Source of the DNA: JAIOSM01 sp023143455
GTDB taxonomy: Bacteria > Desulfobacterota > Desulfobacteria > Desulfobacterales > Desulfobacteraceae
NCBI GenBank assembly: GCA_030632885.1
Contig: DAOVTW010000003.1
Coordinates: 1-64,000, forward strand
Reading direction: 5' to 3'
Length of the DNA stretch: 64,000 nucleotides
Numbering within the stretch: position 1 is the stretch's first letter; each line of letters opens with the position of its first letter. Below, in pieces: positions 52,905-61,952 of the stretch. The translations under genes and the position numbers were made by a program. The notes beneath the pieces were generated by a model that did not search any database, was not told the DNA's origin, and worked only from the letters and a program-made list of their open reading frames with translations.

Positions 52905-53660
52905 ATGGAATTAGAATATGATGTTGAATATACAAACACAATTCTTTTAGTAGATAATGAAAAAAGCATTTTAAATTCATTAAAACGTCTGTTAAGAAAA
53001 GAAGAATATAAAGTAATCACAGCCTCAAGTGGAAAAGAAGGACTTGAGATACTCAGAGACAATAATGTTCAGGTTATAATTTCTGACCAGAGAATGCCTG
53101 GAATGAGCGGGACTGAATTTTTTTCAAAAGTCATAGAAGAATTCCCTGATATTATTAGAATCATTCTTTCCGGCTACACTGACGTTGATGTAGTAATAGA
53201 TACTATCAATAAAGGCAGTATTTACAAATTTTTTCACAAGCCCTGGAATGATCAGGGCATAATTTTAGAAATACGGCAAGCTTTTGAGCATTATAAGCTT
53301 GTTCAGGACAACGCTAGGCTTAGCTTTCAAAACAAAGCTCTGCAATTATATCATGCGGTTTTAGAAAATATTTCTTTTCCAATTATTGGAATTAATACAG
53401 AAAAAGCTATTGCTATTTATAACAGCATGGCATCAAAAATGCAGCTTGATAATGATAACATTGATCTTAAAATCGGCTCAAAAATTTCAGATTCTTTTCC
53501 TGAAAACATAGTAAATATCATAAACAACTGCTTTGAAAACAATAAGTCAGAAACCTTAGAATATTTAAATGAAAATAAAGGGTCATACAATATCACTTGT
53601 ACACCATTTACAGGGCGTTTTTCAGGTAAGGGTGTTGTTCTGTCATTTATACGCCCATAA
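52905..53660 (+). CDS. Response regulator: receiver plus PAS-like domain
   Basis: The 251-residue protein starts only 3 bases after the previous stop. Its receiver has ILLVDNEKSIL, Asp in VIISDQRMPGMSG near residue 60, Thr/Ser in LSGYTD, and Lys in FFHKPW. The DQRMPGMSG form is that of RpfG-like and ATPase-linked regulators. From about 145 a PAS-like fold follows (ENISFPIIGINTEKAIAIYN) with no catalytic output. It may be a relay or sensor protein within the pathway. Confidence 0.88.
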   Translation: MELEYDVEYTNTILLVDNEKSILNSLKRLLRKEEYKVITASSGKEGLEILRDNNVQVIISDQRMPGMSGTEFFSKVIEEFPDIIRIILSGYTDVDVVIDTINKGSIYKFFHKPWNDQGIILEIRQAFEHYKLVQDNARLSFQNKALQLYHAVLENISFPIIGINTEKAIAIYNSMASKMQLDNDNIDLKIGSKISDSFPENIVNIINNCFENNKSETLEYLNENKGSYNITCTPFTGRFSGKGVVLSFIRP

Positions 53661-53679
53661 ACAGATAAGAGGTTTTAAA

Positions 53680-54867
53680 ATGAATACAATCCTTGCAGTT
53701 GATGATGAAAAACAGAACCTTAATGCAATAAAACGTATTTTTAAAAAACACAATCACAATCTCTTTTTTGCCTTAAGCGGTGAAGAAGCTTTAAGGCAAG
53801 TTACAAAAGAAAACCCCTCCATTGTTATTTTAGATATCATGATGCCAGGAATAGGCGGGATAGAAACTTGCTCAAGAATAAAAAAGATAGATAAAAACAT
53901 CATGGTGCTTATAGTTTCAGGTAATGCAACTGTTGATGACAGACTTGAAGCTTATACAGCTTTAGCTGATGATTATCTTGCCAAGCCCTATGACCCTGAT
54001 GAACTTATTGCAAAGGTTGAAATTCTTTTAAGACTATATAATGCAAAACAAAAATTAAAAGAAGTGAACCTGCACCTTGAAGAAACAGTAAAAAAAAGAA
54101 CTGAAGAGCTTGTTACAAGAGAAAGACAGGCAATTGTAGGCAAAATGGTACAAGGGATTGTTCATAATCTCAGGGGGCCTGTTTCTGCTGCATACGGAAA
54201 TGTTCAGTTAATGGAGATGAATTTTAACTCTTTTTTGGAATCTTTACCTTCAATGGACGAAAAAACTTCTGCTCTTGCAGATAAAATTAAAAAAAGCAGC
54301 TCATATGTATTCAAAGCTATTGAAAAAACTTCTGAGCTTATTGATACCCTACTTATTCAGGGCGGTTCAAACCCAAATGAAATAAAACAGTCTCTTAATT
54401 TAAATAACCTGATTGCAAAAGAACTTAAATTTATCCATTCTGAAACCATTATGAAATATAGAGTTAGGGTTAAGTTAAGTCTTGAAGATGATATTCCATT
54501 AATTAAAGGAATATATAGTGATTTTTCGCAAATTTTCTATAACATTGTAAATAACGCTTGTGAGGCAATGAAAAATTCAGAAAATAAGCAGATTACTATT
54601 TCAAGTTCCAGCAGATCAACAGGAATTTCAATCTCTTTTTCAGATACAGGTTCGGGAATTGATCCTGACAAAATATCTTTGATCTTTGATCCGTTTTACT
54701 CAACCAAATCAAAATCAAGTGAAACCAAGTCAGGTTCAGGCTTAGGACTTTTTGTTTGTTCAAGACTTATGACTGAATATCAGGGTTTTATTGCTGTTAA
54801 TAATAATGAACATGAAGGATCCACTTTCACAGTTATGATACCTTTATCTAATGTATTCAAAACATAA
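53680..54867 (+). CDS. Receiver-histidine kinase with HNLRGP-type H-box
   Basis: I place the start at the ATG at 53680, since MNTILAVDDEKQN is the natural beginning of a receiver and AAGAGG lies upstream; the frame is open for 37 more codons into the previous gene. The 395-residue product has receiver Asp in VILDIMMPGIGG, a coiled coil, then phospho-His in GIVHNLRGPVSAAYG near 160. HATPase motifs are NNACEAM, DTGSGI and SGSGLGLFVC. It ends the plus-strand four-gene block, convergent with the FapA operon 25 bases later. Confidence 0.92.
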   Translation: MNTILAVDDEKQNLNAIKRIFKKHNHNLFFALSGEEALRQVTKENPSIVILDIMMPGIGGIETCSRIKKIDKNIMVLIVSGNATVDDRLEAYTALADDYLAKPYDPDELIAKVEILLRLYNAKQKLKEVNLHLEETVKKRTEELVTRERQAIVGKMVQGIVHNLRGPVSAAYGNVQLMEMNFNSFLESLPSMDEKTSALADKIKKSSSYVFKAIEKTSELIDTLLIQGGSNPNEIKQSLNLNNLIAKELKFIHSETIMKYRVRVKLSLEDDIPLIKGIYSDFSQIFYNIVNNACEAMKNSENKQITISSSSRSTGISISFSDTGSGIDPDKISLIFDPFYSTKSKSSETKSGSGLGLFVCSRLMTEYQGFIAVNNNEHEGSTFTVMIPLSNVFKT

Positions 54868-54892
54868 TACTACAGACGATACAATTATTGCC

Positions 54893-57334
54893 TTATAAAT
54901 CTGTAATTACCATCTCATAAAAACCAAGCGACCCCATCCCTTCATCAGTTTGTTTGATTTCCATTATTCTGCATCTTGAGGTAGATTCTTTAATAGTAAG
55001 AACCGAGGTAGGACCCTGAATTTTAGTTCCACTCATTATTTTTTTTGCAACTTTTACTACTGGTACAGGTTCTTTTTTTGAAGTAAACTCAAGTAATTTC
55101 TTTTTTTCTTCCATAAGTGCTTCATTTGTCTTGTCAAGCTGCCCAATTCTTTCTTTTTTCTGAACAATCTCCTGAGCAACAGCGTCCTGACGTTCAAACC
55201 CTCTGTTAATTTCGTCTTCAGCCTGCTTTGCCTGTTCCTGCATTTGTGCTTCAAGCTCAAAAACTTTTTGAAGAGCTGCTGCATTTCCTGATGCTTGTAA
55301 ATCAAACTTCTTTTTTTCAACATCTTTTAATTTTACCTGGGTCCGATCCTGAGTATAGGCATGTTCGGATATTGTTATATGAAGAGCCTGATCTTCTTTA
55401 TCCAACTCTAATATTTCACTTCTCAAAATTGTGATAATATCAATATTAACTTTTAACTTTGAATCTATTTTTGCCACTAGAAAATTAGTGTGTTCATCTA
55501 TTCCGACTTTTAATGTTGAAGGTCTTGAACCCATAGTTCCTATGTTCCCAGCATCAATACCCATTTTAGCACTGATATCAGAAGCTATGATTGTGCCTCC
55601 CTCATTAATACATGCTCCACTCACTCTTATTTTTGAATCAAGTATTTCTTTTTGAACAATAAGATCACCAAACCCATATATCTTTGAATTATTTACATAC
55701 TTTGCCTGGATATTTCCTTTAACTTTTATAAGATTGGCATCAACAATCCCGGAGCTGACACTAAGATCTCCTGTGAGATCAACTTCCGCACCTTCAATCT
55801 GCTCAATAGTAAGAGATGCTCCCTTAACAGTAAAGCCTTCTTTAATCATCCCTGAAACTATAATATTGCCGTCAAATTCAACATTTCCACTTTCAAAACA
55901 CACATCACCATCTATTTTTAATTCTGGAAAAACTGAAATATTTCCTAAAGGATCAAGATTTGGTTGTCCATCTATATCAGCATAAATCTTAACTCCATCG
56001 TCTGACTCTCTCACACCTGTACCTGCCACAAAGACCATGTCTAAAGGCTCTTCTACTGGCATAATCTCGCCTAAAACATTTATACCGGCAATTCCATCTT
56101 CCGGGAAAATTTTTGCTGCAAGGAATGTATCTTTTTCAACAAAGGGGATTTCACCTCTCTCTTTAAAATCAATTCTGCCTTCAGAATCCACTTTTCCGGG
56201 CTGACGAAATTCTAATGGGAAATGGTAATTGATTTCAGCATTCTTTGGAGGCTTTGGCTTTCTTCCCTTAGCTATAATTATCGCATCATCTTCCGGGCTT
56301 GCCCCTAAAAGCCATGATTGAATAAAATCATCATCTTTAATGCCTACTTTAATTCCCTCTTGTTCTAATAATTCTTTAATTGTTATTATATTAATTCCAT
56401 CTATATCAGAAGTTTTAAGCCTGATAAAAGCTTTTGTCTTATCCTCGGATAATGTAAGTTCAAAATCATTGCCATCACATGAACTTTCCTGAACTGCATC
56501 TAAAGCATCTACACCTAGAAATGCAGTTTTCCTTAAAAGCATAAAGCTTATTTTCAATATTTTATCAACCTCTTCAGAAGATTGATGTTTTTGAGAAGCT
56601 TTTTCTTTAATATCTTTATAAGAAAGCTCATCAAGCCCAATAAAATCACCAACTGCTTTTCCCAAGATCTCTTTTATTTGATCTTTTAGGATTGAAAACT
56701 CCCCTAACAAACCCTCTGGGGTAAGAGGTACATCTTTTTCTTTAATTACACCTTTTAAGGAAAGAGGTTCGTGCTTACTGTTATTAAGGCTGAGCTCTGA
56801 TTCGGCCAACCTGATTTTATTTTTCCGTTTTCTTATTTTCTCAACATTTCGCTCTTCTTTTTCTTTTAATTGTTTTGCAATCTTATACAACTGATTATTC
56901 TGGTGTTGAGTTACTCTTATTAAATTCTGCTGTTTTTTTACTTCCTGAAACTGCCTACAGCCATTACTTGCTTGACTAATAAGATCTTCATCTTTAAAAG
57001 GAAGAGAGAGACAAGAATTTATCTCTGCCGTATTTATAGCTTTTGCAATTATATCAATGCTTAAGGAATCGGTAATGAGTACCCTTTGAGTATCAGGCGA
57101 AAGCTCTTTAATTTTTTCAAGAACCTCATCACCCTTCATCTTAGGCATTTTATAGCTTACAATCGCTACAGCATACGGTTTTATGTCAGGACTTTCAAGT
57201 TCTGAAAAAGCAGCAGATGAAGATTCAAAACAAGATACTACATAATTTTGAGATGTTAAAAGTTTTTCAATTCTTAGTCGCAAATCACCATCTGCTTCCA
57301 CAACAAGAATTTTATACTTTTGACTTTCTTCCAT
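54893..57334 (-). CDS. Degenerate receiver fused to FapA-type beta-helix protein
   Basis: This 813-residue protein has an N-terminal receiver fold (ILVVEADGDLR). Where phosphorylation should occur it reads AIVSYKMPKMKG, so the Asp is Ser, and the conserved Lys position reads CLSLPF, with Leu. It therefore cannot be phosphorylated normally. A coiled coil near 140-200 leads to the DUF342/FapA region from about 300 (VDSEGRIDFKERGEIPFV, GIAGINVLGE, then a beta-helix to about 620) and a C-terminal coiled coil near 640-760. It lies 36 bases after the paralogous 959-residue gene. It probably acts as a partner or structural subunit. Confidence 0.9.
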   Translation of the reverse strand: MEESQKYKILVVEADGDLRLRIEKLLTSQNYVVSCFESSSAAFSELESPDIKPYAVAIVSYKMPKMKGDEVLEKIKELSPDTQRVLITDSLSIDIIAKAINTAEINSCLSLPFKDEDLISQASNGCRQFQEVKKQQNLIRVTQHQNNQLYKIAKQLKEKEERNVEKIRKRKNKIRLAESELSLNNSKHEPLSLKGVIKEKDVPLTPEGLLGEFSILKDQIKEILGKAVGDFIGLDELSYKDIKEKASQKHQSSEEVDKILKISFMLLRKTAFLGVDALDAVQESSCDGNDFELTLSEDKTKAFIRLKTSDIDGINIITIKELLEQEGIKVGIKDDDFIQSWLLGASPEDDAIIIAKGRKPKPPKNAEINYHFPLEFRQPGKVDSEGRIDFKERGEIPFVEKDTFLAAKIFPEDGIAGINVLGEIMPVEEPLDMVFVAGTGVRESDDGVKIYADIDGQPNLDPLGNISVFPELKIDGDVCFESGNVEFDGNIIVSGMIKEGFTVKGASLTIEQIEGAEVDLTGDLSVSSGIVDANLIKVKGNIQAKYVNNSKIYGFGDLIVQKEILDSKIRVSGACINEGGTIIASDISAKMGIDAGNIGTMGSRPSTLKVGIDEHTNFLVAKIDSKLKVNIDIITILRSEILELDKEDQALHITISEHAYTQDRTQVKLKDVEKKKFDLQASGNAAALQKVFELEAQMQEQAKQAEDEINRGFERQDAVAQEIVQKKERIGQLDKTNEALMEEKKKLLEFTSKKEPVPVVKVAKKIMSGTKIQGPTSVLTIKESTSRCRIMEIKQTDEGMGSLGFYEMVITDL

Positions 57335-57370
57335 TTTTTAAGCCTGAGTTATAAACATTTTTTGTAAATT

Positions 57371-60250
57371 TTAAGACAATGTTTGATGGGTTATCAGTTT
57401 TGGATTGTCAGGATTATCAGAATCTATCTCGACAAATTTTGACATGCCAAGATCATTTTGAATCATCATTGTTGCCTGTGTTCCTGTTATTCTGGTTCCA
57501 GAGTATATTTTTTTATTTACTTTAAGAGTCGGGTTTGGTTCTGTCTCAGATAATGCTTCTATTGACATCTCTTTTTCCTTTTTTAAACCTGAAAATTCAA
57601 CATTTAACTTGGCAATTTGAATTTCATGTTCTTCAATTTTATTTAATATTGAATCTTGTTCCTCAAAAATACCCTTTATCCTTTCGTCAGCTTGTTTTAT
57701 ACCATTTTCAAGATCTTTAACAAGCTTTTGTTTCTCTTCGCTGTCCTTTGTCTCACCAATCTTTTTTTCTGTAAAATCTATCTTTTTTATTAACTTTTCC
57801 TGGGCAAAAGTTTTGGCTGCAATATCAACATGAAGGGCGTTGTTCTCATCACTCATCTCCATTTTTTCATTAATTATAATATCAAGGTCCCTTTGTATTT
57901 TTTCCATCTGTTTATCATATTTTTCAGCAATCCATTGGATATGATCATCAGCACCTGCTTTTATTGTGGAAGATTCTGCTTTCTCAGTACCAATCTGCTT
58001 AACATTAAAGCCCATTCTCGCGGATATTGTGGACCCTGTTATTCTGCCGGCCTCATTATTCATCTCTCCGCTTATAGCAATTTTAGATTCCATTATCTCC
58101 CTTGTAACCATCATGTTACGATAGCCAAAGATTTTTGAATTATTAACAAATTTAGCCTGAACACTTCCCTGGGTTTGGATATCTGCGTTAACTATTCCAT
58201 TTGAAACCTTAAGATCTCCTTTAATTCTTATTATTCCACCATTTATTTCATTGGCTATAAGTTCTTCGCATTCCACCATAAAGCCCTCTTTAACAGCACC
58301 TCCGACAACAACATTTCCTTTAAAATTAATATTACCTGTTTTAAAATCAACATCGCCTTTAACAGTAAACTGCTCTAACACGGAAACAACTCCTTTAATA
58401 TCAATACTTGGCTGTCCTGAAATAAGTGAAGTAATCTTTAAGCCATCCTCGGATAACTCAGCCCCGTCACTACACTCTAATGTAACATCAACCACATCCC
58501 CTACAAGTAAAGTCTCACCAAAAATATCAAGTCCAGACTTTGCGTGCTCCATGGGATGTTTTTCAGCAAGAAGCTGACCTTTTTTAACAAAAGGAGAATC
58601 ACCTCTTGAAGTAAAATCAATAGAGCCATCTTCATTAATAATACCTGCAGATTCATGCTCAGTATTAAAGTGATAGACAATTTCAGCGGGCTTTCCTATT
58701 TCAACAGGTTTACCAATGGCAACATTCAATTTTTCCGAAGGGTCCTTACAGTTTTTAATAAAATCTCTAATGATTTTATCATCCACAATCCCGTGCTTTA
58801 TGCCACGTTTTTTAATAAGTTTCTTTATGGGTTCGATATCTTCAGTACCAAGAACAACCTCAGGAACCCTTATAAAAGCCACTACTCTGTCCTCGGAAAT
58901 GCGCAAATCAACAAATGCACCAAATTGTGAATCAAATGCAGAAGATTCATCAATATTGCTCTTCTTACCGGTCCTGTCCTGGCTTTCCATTACTTCATCT
59001 CTGAGTTCCGGGGCAATTACTTCAGATTCCACAAGAAGATCACCTATAAGAATTGCAACTCCGCTCTCCTCAAAATTATTCAATTGTTTACGAAATGCCC
59101 GGTCAACATCTTTTTTGGTTGCTATCTCTCGGCTTACAAGTTCTTTTGCAAAATCACGATCCAACAATCTTATTTCGATCAATGCCAGTTTAGCAAAGAT
59201 ACGACTTAAATCTTTTCTTCTAAGGAATTCATTTGTTACAAGGACTTTATCAATTGTCAGGCCTGTAGATTGTTCAGCCTCTTTTGTCTCTAGTTCATCT
59301 CTTGCCTTTTCAAGTTCACCCTTTGTAACATACCCATCATTGAAAGCAAGATCTCCGAAATCAGGCACTTCTTCATAATCATCAATCACAACACCAACTG
59401 CGGGTTCAGATCCAATACCGCAAATTACAGGCTCAGCTTTTTGCACAACATTTTCAATAATAATATCTATGATATCATATACTTCTTCTTCAAATTCACC
59501 TGAAGGTTCATATCCAGTATGAATTTTTTCAGGAGAAAAGGGAATTTTATTTTTTTGGGTTATTGTATCCATCATAGAGTTTGCTTCTTCTTTGGCTAGG
59601 GACATTGCCTGTACAAGATTTTCCTTATTTAAAGTAATGGTTCTTGAAAGAAGCTCATCAAGCCCTAAATAAGTCTCTTTAAATTCTGCTGCTGCTTTTG
59701 CCTGGGCTAAAGATTCTTTAAGTTCTTCGACCTCTTGGGTTTTTTTTTCAATTTTATCAGTAAAAGCTTTATCAGTTTTTTTCTGCTGACTTGCAAGCTT
59801 AAAAAGCTTAGCATTTTGATACTTTGTGACTTTAAAAAGCCGCTTTCTTTCCTGGAACTTTTGAAAAATTTCAAATTCACCCATTATCCTCAACAACAAA
59901 TCATCGTTCTCCCATGGTTTAGAAAGATACTGGTGTATTGAACCTTCATTTACGGCTTCGATTATTGCATCAAAGTCAGAATAACCTGTAATGAGAATTC
60001 TTCTGGATTCAGGGCTGATAAGAATACTCTTCTCAAAAAACTCACTTCCCTGCATTCCAGGCATACGCTGGTCAGAAAGTATCAGAAAAAATTTTTCTCC
60101 GGAGCTTTCTAACAAACCGATTCCCTGTTCAGCATTAAGTGCAGAAATAACTTTATTAAACCCTTTTCTTTTTAAAACCCTTCGCATGTTTTTTACAATA
60201 GGTTCATCATCATCAACCACTAAAATTGCATAGTCATTAATATCGCCCAT
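57371..60250 (-). CDS. Receiver-FapA fusion protein, intact receiver
   Basis: The 959-residue protein has a complete receiver (AILVVDDDEPIV, Asp in LILSDQRMPGMQG near 59, LITGYSD, Lys in YLSKPWEN). A coiled coil runs near 135-200. A helical region near 300-430 resembles the N-terminal parts of secretion ATPases (GDLAFNDGYVTKGELEKA). The DUF342/FapA segment follows from about 450 (IPEVVL-type start, FTSRGDSPFVKKG, GLDIFGETLL, beta-helix), then a long coiled coil near 780-900. The usual FapA protein has no receiver; here FapA would be a phosphorylation-controlled output. It is the middle gene of the minus-strand operon. Confidence 0.9.
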   Translation of the reverse strand: MGDINDYAILVVDDDEPIVKNMRRVLKRKGFNKVISALNAEQGIGLLESSGEKFFLILSDQRMPGMQGSEFFEKSILISPESRRILITGYSDFDAIIEAVNEGSIHQYLSKPWENDDLLLRIMGEFEIFQKFQERKRLFKVTKYQNAKLFKLASQQKKTDKAFTDKIEKKTQEVEELKESLAQAKAAAEFKETYLGLDELLSRTITLNKENLVQAMSLAKEEANSMMDTITQKNKIPFSPEKIHTGYEPSGEFEEEVYDIIDIIIENVVQKAEPVICGIGSEPAVGVVIDDYEEVPDFGDLAFNDGYVTKGELEKARDELETKEAEQSTGLTIDKVLVTNEFLRRKDLSRIFAKLALIEIRLLDRDFAKELVSREIATKKDVDRAFRKQLNNFEESGVAILIGDLLVESEVIAPELRDEVMESQDRTGKKSNIDESSAFDSQFGAFVDLRISEDRVVAFIRVPEVVLGTEDIEPIKKLIKKRGIKHGIVDDKIIRDFIKNCKDPSEKLNVAIGKPVEIGKPAEIVYHFNTEHESAGIINEDGSIDFTSRGDSPFVKKGQLLAEKHPMEHAKSGLDIFGETLLVGDVVDVTLECSDGAELSEDGLKITSLISGQPSIDIKGVVSVLEQFTVKGDVDFKTGNINFKGNVVVGGAVKEGFMVECEELIANEINGGIIRIKGDLKVSNGIVNADIQTQGSVQAKFVNNSKIFGYRNMMVTREIMESKIAISGEMNNEAGRITGSTISARMGFNVKQIGTEKAESSTIKAGADDHIQWIAEKYDKQMEKIQRDLDIIINEKMEMSDENNALHVDIAAKTFAQEKLIKKIDFTEKKIGETKDSEEKQKLVKDLENGIKQADERIKGIFEEQDSILNKIEEHEIQIAKLNVEFSGLKKEKEMSIEALSETEPNPTLKVNKKIYSGTRITGTQATMMIQNDLGMSKFVEIDSDNPDNPKLITHQTLS

Positions 60251-60271
60251 AATTCTATCCTATTACTTTGG

Positions 60272-60991
60272 TTAGCTTGCCTCTTCAGGCATTTCAAAGC
60301 CATTTCGTGTTGCTATATCTTTAAATTGTTCATAAAGCTCTGATAATAATGCAGAATAAAGAAAATTAAGTTTTCCTTCCTCCAGCATTTTATATTCCTT
60401 GAGTACTGATTCTATTTCGTTTACATAATCTCTGTTTTCAAAACCTTGATCGTATCTTTGGTTTAGCTGTTCAACTTGCTTATCTAATTGTGTAATGATT
60501 TTTTCATTAGCTGCTGAACTATTTTTTAAATCTGTATTTAATTGAAAAAGTTTAGAGTTTTGATCCTTGGCAAGCTTAAAAAGTCTATCATTTTCCATTG
60601 CAAGTTCAAATTGATTCAATCCCGACTTAATCTTTCCTTCAAAATCTTTATTATCCCAGGGCTTACTTATATATTTGTGTATGGAACCATTGTTCACAGC
60701 CTCTGTAATTGCATCCATATCTGAATATCCCGTTAAAAGAAACCGAATGGTATCAGGAGAAATTTCCTTTGCTTTGCCAAGAAATTCAGACCCTGACATC
60801 CCCGGCATTCGTTGATCTGAAATAATAAGAGAAAAAGGTTTTGATGCCGATTGTATTCTTTCAAGACCGGCTTGACCCGATTCCATATAAACATATTTCA
60901 CACCAATGCCCTTAAGGAACCTGCCCAAAGATTTTCCAACCTGCTCTTCATCATCAACAACCAGCACTGTATGGTCAAATTTTTCTACCAT
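60272..60991 (-). CDS. Response regulator with coiled-coil C-terminus
   Basis: The 239-residue protein has an intact receiver (VLVVDDEEQVG, Asp in LIISDQRMPGMSG near 61, LLTGYSD, Lys in YISKPWDN), closely resembling the one in the 959-residue fusion 21 bases downstream. The second half is helical with heptad-like spacing near 135-200 and has no recognisable output domain. AGGGGGT precedes the ATG. It heads the operon and could form coiled-coil heteromers with the FapA fusions. Confidence 0.88.
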   Translation of the reverse strand: MVEKFDHTVLVVDDEEQVGKSLGRFLKGIGVKYVYMESGQAGLERIQSASKPFSLIISDQRMPGMSGSEFLGKAKEISPDTIRFLLTGYSDMDAITEAVNNGSIHKYISKPWDNKDFEGKIKSGLNQFELAMENDRLFKLAKDQNSKLFQLNTDLKNSSAANEKIITQLDKQVEQLNQRYDQGFENRDYVNEIESVLKEYKMLEEGKLNFLYSALLSELYEQFKDIATRNGFEMPEEAS

Positions 60992-61183
60992 CTTACCCCC
61001 TGATTATTCTCATGATTACAATCACTGCGATATTTTTTATGTCATGTAACTAAAAAATTATTGATATTTAAGTTTTATTATAATAGTATTAAGAAAATGT
61101 TTCAATAAAAATAATTATTTTTTAAAAAAATCAATTAAAATCGTCAAGGCGCTTACACTGCCTGCTATTTTTGAGGAATGCAT

Positions 61184-61933
61184 ATGAAATCAATCCCGCA
61201 AATGGCTGAAGAGCTGGACATTTCGTCCGGAACAATCAGAGAATATTTACAGCGATTTGAAGAGTTTTTTGCCGATCCTGTAGAACATGAAGGTGTTAAG
61301 GAATACCCTCCTGAAACATCAGAGCTTGTTAAAAAAATCTACGGCTATTATCAAAATAGTGGAATGACAAAAGAAGAAATCAGAGTAAAATTAGGCGCAG
61401 CTATGGTCTTAGAAGCTAATCCTGAGCTTGCGGCACTCCAGGCCCAGGCTGTTCCCATGGACATGGAAAAATTTGATGCACTGGGAGAAAAAATTGAGAA
61501 GCTTACGATAGCGATGGAAAAGCTAACTGAAGTATTTTCAAGTGGTGGTGCGAATTTAAATGCTCCAAAAGAACCTTCTGACAATGAAACTATTGATGCC
61601 ATAAATGCTCAAATAACTGATATTCTGGAATTAACAAAAGATAATGACCCTAAAAAAACAGAACAAAATGTCCTGGATGCTGACGGTACAATTATTTTCT
61701 CCTTTGGCAAACTCACAGGAAATGCTAAAGCTGCCTTAAAATTGTCAAAAATAAATAAGAAACCATGGCTTCATATTGATCTTCAAACTGAGAAATCCCC
61801 GGCCAGGGCAGTCAGAACCTGGCTTGCACAATCTGATATTTCTGTGCTCAATGTGGCAGGAAGAAGCGCAAGCAAAATTCCAGGACTTAAAAAAACTGTA
61901 AATGATATTATTGCTTCGATATTAAACCAATGA
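61184..61933 (+). CDS. MerR-like HTH fused to SLOG-type putative molybdenum carrier domain
   Basis: I place the start at the ATG at 61184, six bases after GAGGA; an ATG at 61178 touches that site. The 249-residue protein has an N-terminal MerR-like helix-turn-helix (IPQMAEELDISSGTIREYLQRF) with wing residues to about 60, a helical linker near 90-120, and from about 165 a YpsA/putative-molybdenum-carrier-like Rossmann domain (DGTIIFSFGKLTGNAKAALK, then KPWLHIDL, ARAVRTWL, VLNVAGRSASKIPGL). The stand-alone family has an unclear nucleotide- or ligand-binding role. Fused to a DNA-binding head it would be a ligand-responsive regulator; the ligand is unknown. Confidence 0.75.
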   Translation: MKSIPQMAEELDISSGTIREYLQRFEEFFADPVEHEGVKEYPPETSELVKKIYGYYQNSGMTKEEIRVKLGAAMVLEANPELAALQAQAVPMDMEKFDALGEKIEKLTIAMEKLTEVFSSGGANLNAPKEPSDNETIDAINAQITDILELTKDNDPKKTEQNVLDADGTIIFSFGKLTGNAKAALKLSKINKKPWLHIDLQTEKSPARAVRTWLAQSDISVLNVAGRSASKIPGLKKTVNDIIASILNQ

Positions 61934-61952
61934 AACAAAACAAGATTTTCTA

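Noticed and set aside
58716..59378. 220-codon plus-strand open frame opposite the receiver-FapA gene
   Set aside because: It is a shadow of the 959-residue gene, very Ser/Leu-rich, with no motif and no ribosome site.
61061..61084. Sigma-70 promoter of the HTH-SLOG gene
   Set aside because: A perfect TATAAT at 61079-61084 follows TTGATA at 61061-61066 by only 12 bases, too short for a normal promoter, so the pair is not claimed.
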